Assembly (NCBI GenBank): GCA_019321725.1 | Contig: CM033119.1 | Coordinates: forward strand, 16,504,694-16,568,693 | DNA from: Paulownia fortunei | Taxonomy: Eukaryota; Streptophyta; Magnoliopsida; Lamiales; Paulowniaceae | Direction of reading: 5' to 3' | Length of the DNA stretch: 64,000 nucleotides | In this document: positions 46,176 to 59,149 of the stretch, one piece after another | Layout of the letters: each line of letters opens with the position of its first letter | How positions within the stretch are numbered: position 1 is the first letter of the stretch | The notes under the pieces: model-generated | Told to the model about the DNA's origin: nothing | Databases searched by the model: none | The model's input: the letters and a program-made list of their open reading frames with translations, nothing else | Program-made: the position numbers and the translations under genes

Positions 46176-48485
46176 ATGAAGATGTCTAAGATCAGACTTC
46201 TTCCTGTGGTGACAGTTCTGTTTCTGTGCCATGCATTTGTTGATGCAGAAGAGAGGAACAACCAGCACAAAGAGAAGACGTTCATAATTCACATGGACAA
46301 GTCAAACATGCCAGCAAGTTTTGATGATCACCTGCAGTGGTATGACTCTTCTTTGAAGTCAGTATCACACTCTGCCAACATGCTCTACACCTACAACAAC
46401 GTCATCCATGGCTACTCTGTGCGACTAACAGTTGAGGAAGCCAGGTTGCTTGAACAGCAACCAGGAATTCTACTGGTCCAGGAAGACGTAAAATATGAAC
46501 TCCACACCACCAGATCACCAGAGTTCCTCGGACTCCTTAACAATGATGCATCCTTACCTGAGTCTAGCACACCTAGTGAAGTAATTATTGGTGTCTTAGA
46601 CACTGGTGTTTGGCCCGAAATGAGCAGTTTTGATGACAAGGAACTAGGCCCAGTCCCTAGTGGCTGGAAGGGTGGGTGTGAAGTAGGCAGAACCTTTAAC
46701 TCATCAAGTTGCAACCGCAAACTCATTGGCGCAAGGTCTTTCTCGCAAGGTTATGAAGCAGCATTTGGACCAATTGATGAGACGGCAGAATCAAAGTCCC
46801 CAAGGGATGATGATGGTCATGGAACACACACATCAACCACAGCAGCTGGATCAACTGTGGTTGGAGCAAGTCTCTTTGGTTATGCTGCAGGTACAGCACG
46901 CGGGATGGCCAGACATGCCAGAGTGGCAGCTTACAAAGTATGTTGGCTTGGAGGATGTGTCAGCAGTGACATACTAGCAGCTATGGAGAAGGCAATCGAA
47001 GATGGTGTGAACATTCTGTCATTGTCACTGGGTGGATCAATCTCTGAATACTTCAGAGACACAGTTGCAATTGGAGCATTTGCAGCAACATCTAAAGGAA
47101 TTCTTGTTTCATGCTCAGCCGGAAATGGAGGGCCCAGTCCAGGAGGCTTGTCTAATGTTGCACCATGGATAACAACAGTCGGAGCTGGTACTATGGATCG
47201 TCAATTTCCATCCTATGTTACCCTTGGAAATGGAAAAAAATTAACTGGGGCATCACTCTACAATGGGAAGCCCTTAGCTGGCTCCTTATTGCCACTGGTG
47301 TATGCTGGTAATGTCAGCAGTACATCCAATGGTAATCTATGCATGAAAGGAAGTCTAATCCCAGAAAAAGTCAAGGGGAAAATTGTGGTTTGTGACCGGG
47401 GGCTGAATCCAAGGGCACAAAAAGGTTTGGCAGTAAAAGATGCAGGTGGCATTGGGATGATTCTAGCAAACACTGATACCTTTGGAGAAGAGCTTGTTGC
47501 TGATGCCCATTTCATACCTACGGCTGCGGTGGGTCAGAATGCAGGTGATGAGATAAAGAAGTATATCTTTTCTGAACCTAATCCAAGTGCTACAATTGCA
47601 TCTGGAGGCACCCAGCTCGGAGTCCAACCATCACCTGTCGTAGCAGCATTCAGTTCCAGAGGTCCAAACCCAATCACACCAGATGTACTCAAGCCTGATT
47701 TAATAGCACCAGGTGTTAATATACTTGCTGGTTGGACGGGAAAAGTTGGCCCTACAGGATTGCCGGAAGACACCCGGCATGTGGGCTTCAACATAGTTTC
47801 TGGCACTTCTATGTCATGCCCACACGTAAGTGGATTAGCAGCGCTTATTAAGGCTGCCCATCCAGAATGGAGCCCTGCAGCTATAAGATCAGCACTAATG
47901 ACAACGGCTTACAGTAGATACAAAAATGGAGAAAGAATTCAAGATCTTGCAACTGGAATGCCATCAACACCATTTGATTATGGTGCTGGACATGTGGACC
48001 CTGTATCAGCCCTGGACCCTGGTCTAGTGTACGATGCCACTGTCGACAACTATATAGACTTTCTTTGTGCCATAAGATACAGTTCAAGTATGATCAAGAT
48101 CATCACAAAGCAAGATTCTTCCTGCAAGGTAGATAAGGAATACAATGTGGCAGATCTTAACTACCCATCTTTTGCTGTTCCCCTGCAGACAGCCTCAGGC
48201 CCAAATGGTGGTAGTAGTGCACCAACAGTAGTCAAACATACAAGGACCCTAACGAATGTGGGCAATCCAGCAACTTATAAGGTCTCAATCTCTCAGGAGA
48301 CAAACGCGGTCAAGATTCAGGTTCTGCCGGAAGTGCTTGATTTCAGCAATCCAAATGAGAAGAAGACTTACACAGTGACATTCACTGCAAATTCCATGCC
48401 CTCAGGCACAACCAGCTTTGCTCAGTTGGAATGGTCGGATGGAAAGCACATCGTTGGTAGCCCAATTGTATTTAGTTGGACATAA
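46176..48485 (+). CDS. Subtilisin-like serine protease, SBT1 type (769 aa)
   Basis: Intronless gene for a secreted subtilase. I place the start at 46176 (MKMSKIRLLPVVTVLFLCHA), which gives a signal peptide; an upstream in-frame ATG at 45987 would add 63 residues with no signal and is close to the expected transcription start. Layout: signal peptide about 1-24; I9 propeptide about 33-111 (TFIIHMDKSNMP to YELHTTRSP); catalytic domain with Asp142 (VLDTGVWPE), His215 (DGHGTHT), oxyanion Asn317 (SAGNGGP) and Ser545 (GTSMSCPHVSG); a PA insert about 365-470; a C-terminal fibronectin-III-like domain from about 655. All catalytic residues are present and the length is normal for SBT1.7/ARA12-like enzymes, which process proteins in the apoplast and cell wall. 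The exact SBT1 subgroup is not assigned. A hAT-like element ends about 830 bp upstream of the start codon. The gene is convergent with the Rmt2-like gene. Confidence 0.95.
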   Translation: MKMSKIRLLPVVTVLFLCHAFVDAEERNNQHKEKTFIIHMDKSNMPASFDDHLQWYDSSLKSVSHSANMLYTYNNVIHGYSVRLTVEEARLLEQQPGILLVQEDVKYELHTTRSPEFLGLLNNDASLPESSTPSEVIIGVLDTGVWPEMSSFDDKELGPVPSGWKGGCEVGRTFNSSSCNRKLIGARSFSQGYEAAFGPIDETAESKSPRDDDGHGTHTSTTAAGSTVVGASLFGYAAGTARGMARHARVAAYKVCWLGGCVSSDILAAMEKAIEDGVNILSLSLGGSISEYFRDTVAIGAFAATSKGILVSCSAGNGGPSPGGLSNVAPWITTVGAGTMDRQFPSYVTLGNGKKLTGASLYNGKPLAGSLLPLVYAGNVSSTSNGNLCMKGSLIPEKVKGKIVVCDRGLNPRAQKGLAVKDAGGIGMILANTDTFGEELVADAHFIPTAAVGQNAGDEIKKYIFSEPNPSATIASGGTQLGVQPSPVVAAFSSRGPNPITPDVLKPDLIAPGVNILAGWTGKVGPTGLPEDTRHVGFNIVSGTSMSCPHVSGLAALIKAAHPEWSPAAIRSALMTTAYSRYKNGERIQDLATGMPSTPFDYGAGHVDPVSALDPGLVYDATVDNYIDFLCAIRYSSSMIKIITKQDSSCKVDKEYNVADLNYPSFAVPLQTASGPNGGSSAPTVVKHTRTLTNVGNPATYKVSISQETNAVKIQVLPEVLDFSNPNEKKTYTVTFTANSMPSGTTSFAQLEWSDGKHIVGSPIVFSWT

Positions 48486-49476
48486 ATATATGGTAGTATA
48501 ATAGTAGTAAGAAATGCACCCTAAACTCCCAAATGCACATATTATCCCCATAAATATCTTGCCAATGAATCTCCAGGAAGCTAAACTTCCCTAACTGTCT
48601 TTTCATTTTTTGAACTTAGGTGAAGTACCCTTAAAGTAAGCTGATTTATCAGCTATGAGGAAATATTATGCAAATAACTCAAATTGGTTCAGAATGAAAC
48701 AGAATTAAAACCAATACCCTAAAGAAAGATAGCAATCCATGACAAGTCTGCATTCTTCCTACAATTTTTGATTTATTAGTTTTTTTCTTTTGTTTACCTT
48801 TTTCCTGAAACAGAATTTGATGGATAATATTCCTGAAATTAATCAAAATCCTGAAAATGGGATCAAGCCAATATATATTGGAACCACAAATGCGGCAACA
48901 ATTTCATGAAAATTTCAGTTAGCCTTCACTTCCTTTAGATTCAGGGCTCCCCTATGCTCCCCACCAAACCCCAAACACATCCACCATAGGAATGACATTG
49001 AAAGTGCATAACTTTAGTTCTTGGTTTTATATTCTTCTATTTACTTTCCATGCATGCTGTTGCAGATGACATTAATTCCTTCTGGAAACGTAAATTACCA
49101 TACAGAATTCAACATCCAGACCTTAAAGACAAATGATAAGGCATGCCATTCTCCTCCTTTTCATGATATATTACATGCACATTTTAAAGCTTGAGATGAT
49201 AAGTGATCTTTACATTTGGTGGTCCTCATGTTATGCAACAAATGATGGTCTGCATCATAGACCATAATCAGAATGTCTTACATTAAGCAAAAGGAAATCC
49301 AACAAAGCATATATATTACCTAGCATAATTTGTCAAACATCATGCACCAGGAGAAAATTGTCATCAACCAGATGCTTAGACGATATTCTGAAAAGAGTGA
49401 ATAACAGTATACACTCAAGCACAACATGATAATGCATTCATAATCCAAAAGGCAAAAAGGGAATGTGAACAGCACA
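48486..49476. other. Convergent intergenic region between subtilase and Rmt2-like genes
   Basis: About 1 kb shared by the two 3' ends. No ORF, repeat or clear AATAAA signal that I can tie to either gene. Confidence 0.5.
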
Positions 49477-52400
49477 TCATTCAGAATCATCTATAGACTG
49501 ACAAACAGGAAGGTAATAAGTATCCAACTGCCAGTATTTGTGTTTCACACCCTCCCAGGTTTCTTCTCCTAAACAATCCTTCACAGGTAAGGGTATCAAC
49601 TGTGTGGAGTAACCCAAATTCTCAAGTTCCAGAGCAACTAACTGACAATAAACAACATGAAAGAAGGGATTACCCCCACAAAGACCATTGAAGAATGAAT
49701 ATATTCCTCCAGGCTTCAATAATTGCGGAAGATGTTGATGAAACTCTCTCATATCTTCATAATATTCCCCATAGGTGTCAAAGAATATCCCTGAAAGTTT
49801 GAACAAGTGATTGCTGAAGAGTTTAAATAAGCAATACTAGATCTTCAATTAGAAAAGGTAGATATCAAACAATCATCACAAGAAAATGAAAAATATCAGA
49901 AAACAAAGGATGATGGAAGTCTGAAAGAGATAGCTACCCTTTAAACAGCTAAAGAAAAAACGAATCTGTGTTTAACTCTACCACATGCCAATGTAAAGAT
50001 ATGCAAGTTTTTCTAGATTATTACATGCTAACTAAAGGGTTAATTAAAAAAAACCTCCCTGAGGTTCCAATATACAAAGACCTCCCCTATGATATGTCCA
50101 ATTACAATAAACTTCGCTGAGGTTTGTCCAAGAAGAAGAAGAAGAATACTTGAATTCAAACTCATATTTGGATTAACGACTCTTTAGTATATTTGAATTA
50201 AAAATCGTATTTGGATCAACGACTCTTCTACTTGTTTGCCTTACCTCTTCATACCCATCGAGAGAAGGTGATCTATGGTGCCGGTAGAGCCAAGTGAAGG
50301 TGACATAATACAAAGGGATGTGCCTTTATATTAGACAAACCTCAAGGGATATCCCTGTAATTAACCCTTCAATGAAAAGTATTTGACGAAGTATATACGA
50401 AGTTAAAAAGCACCTAGTTGCCTCACAAAAAAGTGCATGCCAATTTATGATGCATGGCAACTTAGCGTATATTTAGAGGCCCAATATATTTCACGCAGAT
50501 GCAATGTATTGAACTTCCCTTTGCTTTCACAGGTTGGCTAACAGTAAGCAATTACTCAATATATGCTACGACATGGATTGTACCCCAATAAAGCATTAAA
50601 ACTAGGGTTGCGCCCCACTCAAACAAAATACACAGAGCTAGCGCTCAACATGGACTCAACAAGCCTATTCATTTATACTCGAGCTATACAAAGTAGAACT
50701 ATCAACCTCGAGCTTGGCAAGCGGGCTTATTTAGATATAATTTTTCTTTATTATAAATATATTATTAATTATAACAAAAATTTGTAAAATCATAGACTTG
50801 ACCACAACTCAAGCTTGGTTACTGAAATACAAACATTACCAAGTCAGTATATGATTTTTTTACAGCCTTAAGTATAAAAAATCAAACTTTTCCAATAACC
50901 AAAAAAAAAAGATAGGAGCATTGCTGTCACACATATTGATATGTGAGTCACAAGGCAACAGAGAGGCATTAATGTGCACAAACAATCTCTGTTCCTCGAA
51001 GTGTTTCGTTCCGCTTTCAGATTCAATTAGAAAGTAGATCCCTTTGCAAGGATTCATTAAAAGTAAGTATTTATTCAGGAATATAGTTTTCCAAAATTGA
51101 ATGATAGCCATACTTCTCTTCTCTAATTTTCCGCGTGGTGACAGGGTAATCTGAATAGGGTATTTGACTAACTATATTGTGGTACCTATTAGGTATCTTA
51201 GCAAGGGGGAGCGGTTTTTGATGATTACACCCAATTTTCCAACCTCATGCGGCCTACTTCCAGTCCAATAGTTGAAGGCAATAGGGATATGTAATTTTCA
51301 TTTTGTGATCCAAAGTAAAATGCAGTACTAACAGTAGTCCTGAAATTTGAAATAAGGAAAGCAGTAAATCAATTTATATTAGCAGTTGATTTCCAAGTGA
51401 CTAACACATATACCTTTACATATTGTAAATATTTGATGAAACCAACGCAAATTACTGAAAAATAAAATCAATTAAGAGGGTATTTGGCATAAATTTTAAG
51501 AGAGGTAATTATAAGGTCCAAAAATAAGATGTTATAATCTCAAAGTCTTTATTCTTTAAGATCTTAACTAACTCCTTTTGTTTGACCATATAAATTAGAA
51601 GGCTGACATTACTAACACGTTTCATGAGCTTATTTTTTACAAACACTTCAATACATAATCTTAAAATATAATCTAAGCATATTATAGTCTCCAAAAATAT
51701 CTTATTAGGTTAGGAGCCTAAAAGATGTTTGAAAGAAGATTAGCCAGCACCATCCAAGAAGAGCAACCACCCTCCAAGAAGAGCAACTAAGAAAGAGGTC
51801 ATGAAGCAGCATACTAGTTATGGAAGGACAATAAAAAAATAGAAGGCTTTTTCAGAATAAGTTGGGTTTGTATTAGTAAAAAAGATGTCAAGTTTGACAT
51901 AATAGATTAGAAACGTTAATTCAGAATTGAAAAAACAACATTCAAATATGAAGCTTTATATTTCCAAGTATAATTCAAAGCTTCAAGTGAAACGCAAAGC
52001 GAACATAATTTTCTTCTGCAACAAATATATCACTAAACAACCTAAGAAAATAGATTTTCATGTGCATATGTTACCATCATATGATTCCAGTTGGGAAAGA
52101 ACATCCTGCCAGCGACCAAATATTATCTTCACATTCTCCTTTTCACCCCACCCAGTCTGGAGCATACGAGCATAGACCTCAGGGTGAGCTTCAACAATAG
52201 TGTGCGTCAAGGGTGTGTATTGCTGTATGGCAGTATCCACAAGACCCATGCCAAACCCAATGTTTAATATGTGCCCACCTCCTGAGCAAATAGCTTTTGC
52301 ATGAGCTTCCATTAGTGGCCTCTCCCAAGCCATCATAATAGCCTTGTTTTCTGTGTCCATCACCTTATCCTCACTAAATGTAACCCTGTCTTCCAAATAA

Positions 52401-54423
52401 TCCCCATTAGAATTACCCTTTGAATTTTCTTTCCTTGCTATTGTTCCAAGAATCAATTCGGCTTGTATGCCTATAAACAACAAAACGCCTTGCCATCAAT
52501 TAAACGAAATTACAGAAAAGGCAACAGATAGGAAATTGTATCAAATGGTTAGGAAAGTATAATGACAGAGGAGGTAAGACTTTAACTGATACTATTCGCT
52601 CTAAGCATTATCCAAGGAAAATAATATTGCCAAGGAAACTACAACTCTGTGGAGCAAGGAGCAAGCAATCAAGCATATTGCATAATGTACTAATAGCAGA
52701 TGCCTCATACTTGTACCTTGCTCCAGTACAAACAAAATGCATCCCTAAATTGTTTCCACTTAACATGACGTGTAAGTAAGGTGAGAATTGTGCTGCATGA
52801 TCAGAGAACATAACTAGAGCAAGGTGCGCTGTGCACGCACATGTGCATGTCCATGTGCCTAACTGATTGTCGGTGTCCTCAAACAAACAAAAGTGCTATC
52901 CATAAATGGTTTTAAAATTGTATTCTCCGAGCAATTTAGCAGAATCACTAGCCCCTGTAGAAGAGGGACACAAAAGCTGAAGCACACAATACAACATTCA
53001 CTTTCACACCTGAGTGCATAAGGTGAGATAGGTAAAATTATGATAAAAATAGGGGCTGTTTACAGGAGTATAACGCATCCCAGATTTACATCAGCAAAAT
53101 ACAGCTTTCCTTTTCGGGTACAGCTTGTACTCTTTTTCTGATACCCAGTCAGCAGCTAACCATCTCAAAAATCAAACGATATGCCACTTATATGCACCAA
53201 CTTGCACAAGTGCAGTAATTCATTGGGAACTTGGGGTTACATGATGATACTCATAAATGGACCAGGGTTAAGATAGTAAAAATGAATACCAAATAATAAC
53301 AACAAAAGACTAATATGTCTCTCTTCTAATTGTTTCTCATAACTGGTACTTTAAATGGAATTATGAATATCTTTTCCTTTGTGCTGCATTTTAGTTTGGA
53401 TCTTTCATGTCAAGCATGTGCATCTTACAAAATGAAATAATACACATTTCTGAAGTTGGTATTATTTGTTGACTATGTAAATGTACTCCACTTCTTTTAC
53501 TCAAAGTAACTCTTCATGACACACTTATTACATGCATATGCCACATTAATTCCGTACCAAACTTTGAGTTTCTTTCTAATTTAACCATTAGAGGGTTTGG
53601 GCTCCTCAACATATGTTCATGTTTCAAGTCGGAAATGATACTGAAAAATTAGCCCTCAACTTAGATCAGGTTACATCACACTCCTATCACCATATGATTC
53701 AATATTGGGATGAACTCCAACATTATTCAATTTGTTTACATATCAAATAAGTGTATTACCAAGTTAACTGAAAACTTTGATAAGTGTATTACCAATATAA
53801 CTGAAAACCCGATCTCTTAACTAAAAGCACAACTCTTGAAACTTAACTGTAATATTAAGGGATAACTTATCCTGCTAGAACAAGGTTCACACCTCCAAGC
53901 ACACTGCATAATCTTGGTGTATGGTCCTCACGGCTCAATATTTGCCAAAAAATAAATAGTTCAACTTCATATTCTAATGGTATTACATTTTGGTCACAAA
54001 AAAATAGAAACTACAAAGCAAAACAACCATATCTACCACTTTCCCCCAACATGTAGCAAATCCAGCAAGATTCTAGTAAAACTAGAAAAATTACAAAAAA
54101 AAACAAGTAAACAAAAAGTGGAAAATTAAATCAAAAGACGGACCCGCGTTGAGGAGGATGTCGAACGCGGATTGATGGCCATTTTCCATGGCAAAGTCTC
54201 CGGCAGAGAGATTAGAAGGGGAGAGAGCGTTCCATGGGGCGCCACTGTGGAGGAGTGCTTTCACCACCTCCGGGCAGCCGTTTTTGGCTGCGTGCATCAG
54301 TGGTGTTTGGCTATCACTATCGAAGTAGGTGACGTCAGCTCCGGATTCAATCAGAGATTTTACTCTCCCAATGTCGCCGTTTCGGGCTGCCTCGCAGAGT
54401 GATTCTTCTTTGTTATCCTCCAT
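49477..54423 (-). CDS. Rmt2-like ankyrin-repeat protein arginine methyltransferase (329 aa, three exons)
   Basis: Spliced minus-strand gene: exon 1 54144-54423, exon 2 52075-52470, exon 3 49477-49790 (stop 49477-49479). Both introns are GT-AG and phase 1; the sum is 990 nt. Residues 1-94 hold ankyrin repeats (LCEAARNGDIGRVKSLIESG, TPLMHAAKNG). The methyltransferase domain follows, with SAM-binding loop ILNIGFGMG (162-169), acidic motif IVEAHPEVY, then IFFDTYGEYYEDMREFHQHL and SFFNGLCGGN, ending LPVCQSIDDSE. The architecture matches plant At5g65860-like proteins and yeast Rmt2, which methylates the delta nitrogen of an arginine in ribosomal protein L12. Rmt2 activity in the plant protein is inferred. 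Introns are large (1,673 and 2,284 bp); the second carries a MITE-like element. No defects were seen. Confidence 0.92.
50036..50368. mobile_element. 333 bp MITE-like element in intron 2 of the Rmt2-like gene
   Basis: Left end AGGGTTAATTA and right end reversed AGGGTTAATTA match at 11 of 11; about 15 bp further in both read TGAGGTT at the same offset, giving imperfect 33 bp terminal inverted repeats. Internally the block atttggattaacgactctt occurs twice (about 50167 and 50211) with one change. No ORF. The target duplication is unclear, so the superfamily is left open. Confidence 0.6.
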
Positions 54424-54480
54424 GGCTGCGCCTGGTTTAGCTTAAACCCTCTGGGGACAGTTTCCGGAAGAGGGTTTTGC

Positions 54481-54489
54481 TACTTATAG
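54481..54489 (-). promoter_or_regulatory. TATA-like box of the Rmt2-like gene
   Basis: Minus-strand CTATAAGTA about 58 nt upstream of the ATG, followed downstream by an AAACCCT-type (telo-box-like) motif in the leader, common in promoters of translation-related plant genes. Motif-only evidence. Confidence 0.35.
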
Positions 54490-55849
54490 ATATTTAATTC
54501 GAGCTTGAAATTTTTCGAAGACTCGGCTTGGGCTTTGTTTGGGAATTTACGATTTGATATGTAACCCAAATCTTTTATTAGCTCCATTGTTAAAGAAATC
54601 AAAATTTGCATACATTATTGTTTGAAGGCAAAATAGCATTTCAATTCCACCACACCACACCCTACCCCACCCCCCAAAAAAGAAAGTAAAAAATAAAAAT
54701 ACATAACTCCCAACTTTCATTATTTTTGTGGATTAATTGAATCATAATTTTTTTAAATTTCATTTAATTCAAATCCCTAGCCAACTAGAAGAAATCAATT
54801 AGAAATTATTAGAGGCAAACTACAAGGTCCCTCTCATAAGCAAGCTCCAAATTATAGTAAGTGATAAGACTTTTTTGTAAAATTTCTTACAATATAAGTG
54901 TAGGCTATATGATAGCAATTGTTTTCGTGGATTATAATTGAAATATTATTGTCGTACAATTTAGCTATAGTTTTTACCACTGCGACAAACACACGGTCCT
55001 ACAATCAGTATCAGAATTGAGGCCACATGTTCGATTTCTAACATAAGCAATTATTGGGGAGATAATTGTTGGCCTATACGACAATAATTGCTTTATGGCA
55101 CTAATAATTATAACTTTTAGCATGTGGCATGCACTTGATGGTATCATGTGCTTATTTGGGGACAAATTTGTTCAACATTGTTACTTGCCCCCAGATGTTT
55201 TATATAATGAAAAAAAAAATCTATGTCATTTTTGTTAAAAATAGTTCGGAGCAATAGAATAATTTAGAATGATATGTCACACATTAAAATGTTAGCTCAA
55301 CCAAAATATGAATATCCACCAAGTTCGTGGGAAGACAAGTTAACCATGAAAAAATTGTTGAACTAAGAAACTTTACGAGATATTAGTGTTTATAAGTTAA
55401 AAAAAAAAAGTGCTTTGAATTTTAGGTATTTCATTGTATTTTCATATAGATTGTTATACTAAGATACCTACTACTTCATTGTTGCTCCTCCACAATGGCA
55501 GAAAGCGTGAAAATTTGAGGACTCTTTCTTCTTTGTTATGGTGGTAATATGCAAATTAGGTGTCAAATTTTGTCATTAAATAGGTGGTTTTGTGCAAGAA
55601 CTAGGCAAAAGATGATAAACTCTTGAGAAAATTATGTGACGATCACGTGTAAGGATTTTAGATATTTGTTTTTGGCCTAAAATAGGTTTTGGTGGGTAAA
55701 TATTGATATAACAATAATTTTGACAAGGTAGCACATTTGTGTGTATGTGTGTGTATATTGTCAAATATAGCATTTTGAGAAATAATAAAATATTTTTTTA
55801 TATATTTTTTTATATATAACCTTATATATAATAAAATTATTGTTTATAT

Positions 55850-58080
55850 AAAAACACAACACCCATTACAGTCACGCTATTCTCAGACCGATTTGCTATC
55901 AAATTTCAAGAGTTATATAAAATACGACATCCCAAAATTATAATACGATATACTCAAAAATTAAAATAATAGTCTATATTTTCAAAAGAAGTAAGAATAT
56001 TTTGCATTTTGTAGCCCTTTCTTTATATATAAACAATAATTTACACAATAATAATGAATGTAAAAATTAGAATATGCCCACAGCACAATTCAACAGGTCG
56101 CCATCAATGTACATTGATTCTCAAAACTTGTAGGAACCCTAACGGCTTACCCAATAAGTCCACGATATCAAGTATCATCAGACTCACCCACAATGCGTTA
56201 ACTATATGAGTTAATGCTCAGTAAGTGAAAACCATGCATGTTGAACAGATAATCTAATATATATGCGATGCATCTCTATGAAATCATGTCAGGAATGCAA
56301 CTCCTGAACAAAAATAGTTCATTCAAAATCATTTTTCATCACTGGGCCCTTGACTTACCTATTATGCACCGGATAAAGTTTTGAATAATATCAATAATCA
56401 CATGACTATAAACAAATTGACTCAATTTAGGGGCCATCTTCTAGGATCACCAGAGATCTATCCCCTGTCTTTCCCTGTGATCCTCTAGAAGTCTTCTTAC
56501 CGGCGGAGCCAATAAAGGCATAGTCAAGTAATCTACCATCTCATGACCACTATAAGCACACCCCATATGACCTTTGAGAAGTAACACTCGCGACACCCCA
56601 AAATATCATATAAATAGGCCATACAAGCCTCAGTACACTAGTAGTGACCAACCAAAATATTTCTTTCTAAAAATAACGTCATGCATGCAAAATACTCAAC
56701 TGTGAGCATGTGTTATGCATGAATGTGTAAATACTGATGAATGATATGTTCAATGACACAACAGATCCCATATCACATTATCCAAGCAATGTATGCACTA
56801 TAAAATATTTATAATATACATAATATACTCATCAAGATACAAGGATCATATTTAATATACATAAGGTAAGAAACATTATGCCAATGCATTGTAGTTGCAA
56901 ATGATTTTTCATTTACTTATAATCAATTGCTTCTTATTTCTTAGCTTCTTAGGTGTTACTCTCCAATCTTAGGTGTGAATAATCTGTAAAAATATAAGAT
57001 AACAATCACTATCCTCAATCAACAAGTTCATTATGCTTAATCATATACAAAAAATTTGAATTTGAATTTAACTATGTAGTAATCAAACTTTACTACTGTG
57101 GAACTAAACCCTAATACAATCTCTTAAGTATCTTGATTTCTTGTCTTACATGTATGATAAAGTCACCTAATTGATGTGTTATAACTTTTATAACATTTCG
57201 CTAAATGCTAAATATCAATTTCACTATAGATATGTTGAAACATGCCAAGAAGTAAACTGAAACAAATTTTTCATCTTCTATTTTCTTTGTTGTCACATTA
57301 AGTTTTATAAAAATTTTGACATCCTTAGACGTATTTATTCACTATAACAATTTTACCACACTTAACTAATATATAAAAAAATTAACCATGCCGTAGAATT
57401 GCCAAAACTCATGGATTTAAGTCCCCTAATTCAGTCTCTTTCACAGCACACCAAAACAGATTTTACTACTTTGACAGTTTGAGTGTTTTTCCAATATCAT
57501 ACTCTATTTCAATTTCTAATCGATCAAAATTCATTCAAATACTCTTAACTCATATATGGACATAAAAATGGTGATAATTATAGATTTTATTCAATATATC
57601 ATACACTTTTAAAGTCTAAAACATAAGAAAACAGCAAGGTGATAGTTTTTATCACAAATATTTTATATTAAGTGTTTGTCATCAAAAACCCTTTTTTTGT
57701 GCACTAAAGTCTAACTAAAAACTTTCTAATACTTTTATAAGATATTTTGAAAGCTTAACAAATAATAAACTCATTCAGAACAGTCTAAAAATCAAAGACA
57801 AAATCGTAGGTAAATGTTACCTATGCAGATTTTGAGGTTAAACTTGATGATAATCACTTCTCCTTTGCTTTTCTTGCTTTTATTTCAACTTGGAATCAAT
57901 TTGAAGAACTTGGAGACCTTAACGTGTGTGTTTGAAAGCTGAAAATGATTGAAATGAGGGTCTAGTTGTGGCTTAAGAGTGAAGAAAAACTTGAGGTGCT
58001 TGCTTAAACTTGGTAGCAAGCATGGGGTGGCAAGTTGTGGTATAAATTTGACATTTCACCCATCTTTCAAGCCTAGATCA
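55850..58080 (-). mobile_element. Probable Ty3/Gypsy LTR-type remnant, antisense
   Basis: Less AT-rich than its surroundings and without an ORF. Read on the minus strand, 57790-58080 resembles a gypsy LTR/leader: a TATA-like start, then pyrimidine-rich leader with CTTCACTCTTAAGCCACAAC. Segments at 56100-56650 (catgaccactataagcacac, tgacttacctattatgcacc) have the look of chromovirus LTR sequence. No coding domain (gag, RT, integrase), primer-binding site or paired LTR was identified. Assignment rests on recalled resemblance. Confidence 0.35.
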
Positions 58081-59149
58081 GATGTATCTTACTATACATT
58101 AATTTTATTACACCATATTTTAATTACCACAAGATCCACTATATAATTCATAAACTAATTTTCTCGCTTTCATTTAATTTCTTATCGATTCTTGAATAAT
58201 TATCCACATTAAAAATTATATAATCTTATACATAAACGAATATTGTAATATCACCTTTAAATTATAGTATCTTATGTCCAATATTCTAAATATGCAATTT
58301 ACCGATATATACTTTTAAAATATGTGAATGAAATCGAATCAAACCGTATAAGTTTACTAGTAGCACCTTTTACACTTTCAAAATTATAATCTATATATTT
58401 CATCTATATCCAATGTTGATTAACCTCATTTTCTTTTTATTTCAATTTAATGTTGATTACTTATATTATGATAATCAACAACTAATACCATATAAGATTT
58501 TCTAGAAATTTAATGATCAAATGTGATTATAAGGTAAAATGAATTATGTAATGCTAGTTTTAATGCAAGCATATATGAATAATATGTAATGCATAAATTA
58601 TATTGGTTAAGTGAGTAGTGTGAGACTTGTATATTACAACAATTAATAATGATCTATAAAAATATATGTCTCATTTATTAACCAAATGCTAAGTGAACCA
58701 TAGAAAACAAAACATTCATTTTTTTTGCGCTAATTGAAACCATTTTGAGTTATCTGAGCTGAAATATTTTGAGAAAATGCATATTGGAGGTTGTATCGAG
58801 AAATGTGTGAAAATGTGTTGATTTTATGTTGAAAATAGTTGATATAAAGTATTTTCGAAAAAAAATATATTGAGTTCATTTCCAGAGAAGACTAGTGTCA
58901 TGTAAAGATTTTATCTAATTAGTACTGTAATATCAAGTTTTTATGTTATTACATTTTATTATTATATTAATATATTGATTGAAAAGTATATATTCATATT
59001 AAGGTAATAATTAACGATATAATTTAATATTTATTATTGATGTGACAATTGGAATATGTAAAAAATATAAAAATATATAATAATTAGAATATATAATCAT
59101 AGTTAGGATTTTTCCAAAAATATTTTAGGGGAGAAAAATGCCTTTTGGG

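Noticed and set aside
46412..48087. Overlapping frames on both strands inside the subtilase gene
   Set aside because: Shadows of the 769-residue subtilase, which has all family motifs.
52608..52886. Minus-strand 92-codon frame between exons 1 and 2 of the Rmt2-like gene
   Set aside because: Lies in intron 1; the exon 1 to exon 2 join is in frame without it, and it resembles nothing in the family.
54172..54402. Plus-strand 76-codon frame opposite exon 1 of the Rmt2-like gene
   Set aside because: Antisense shadow of the ankyrin-coding exon.
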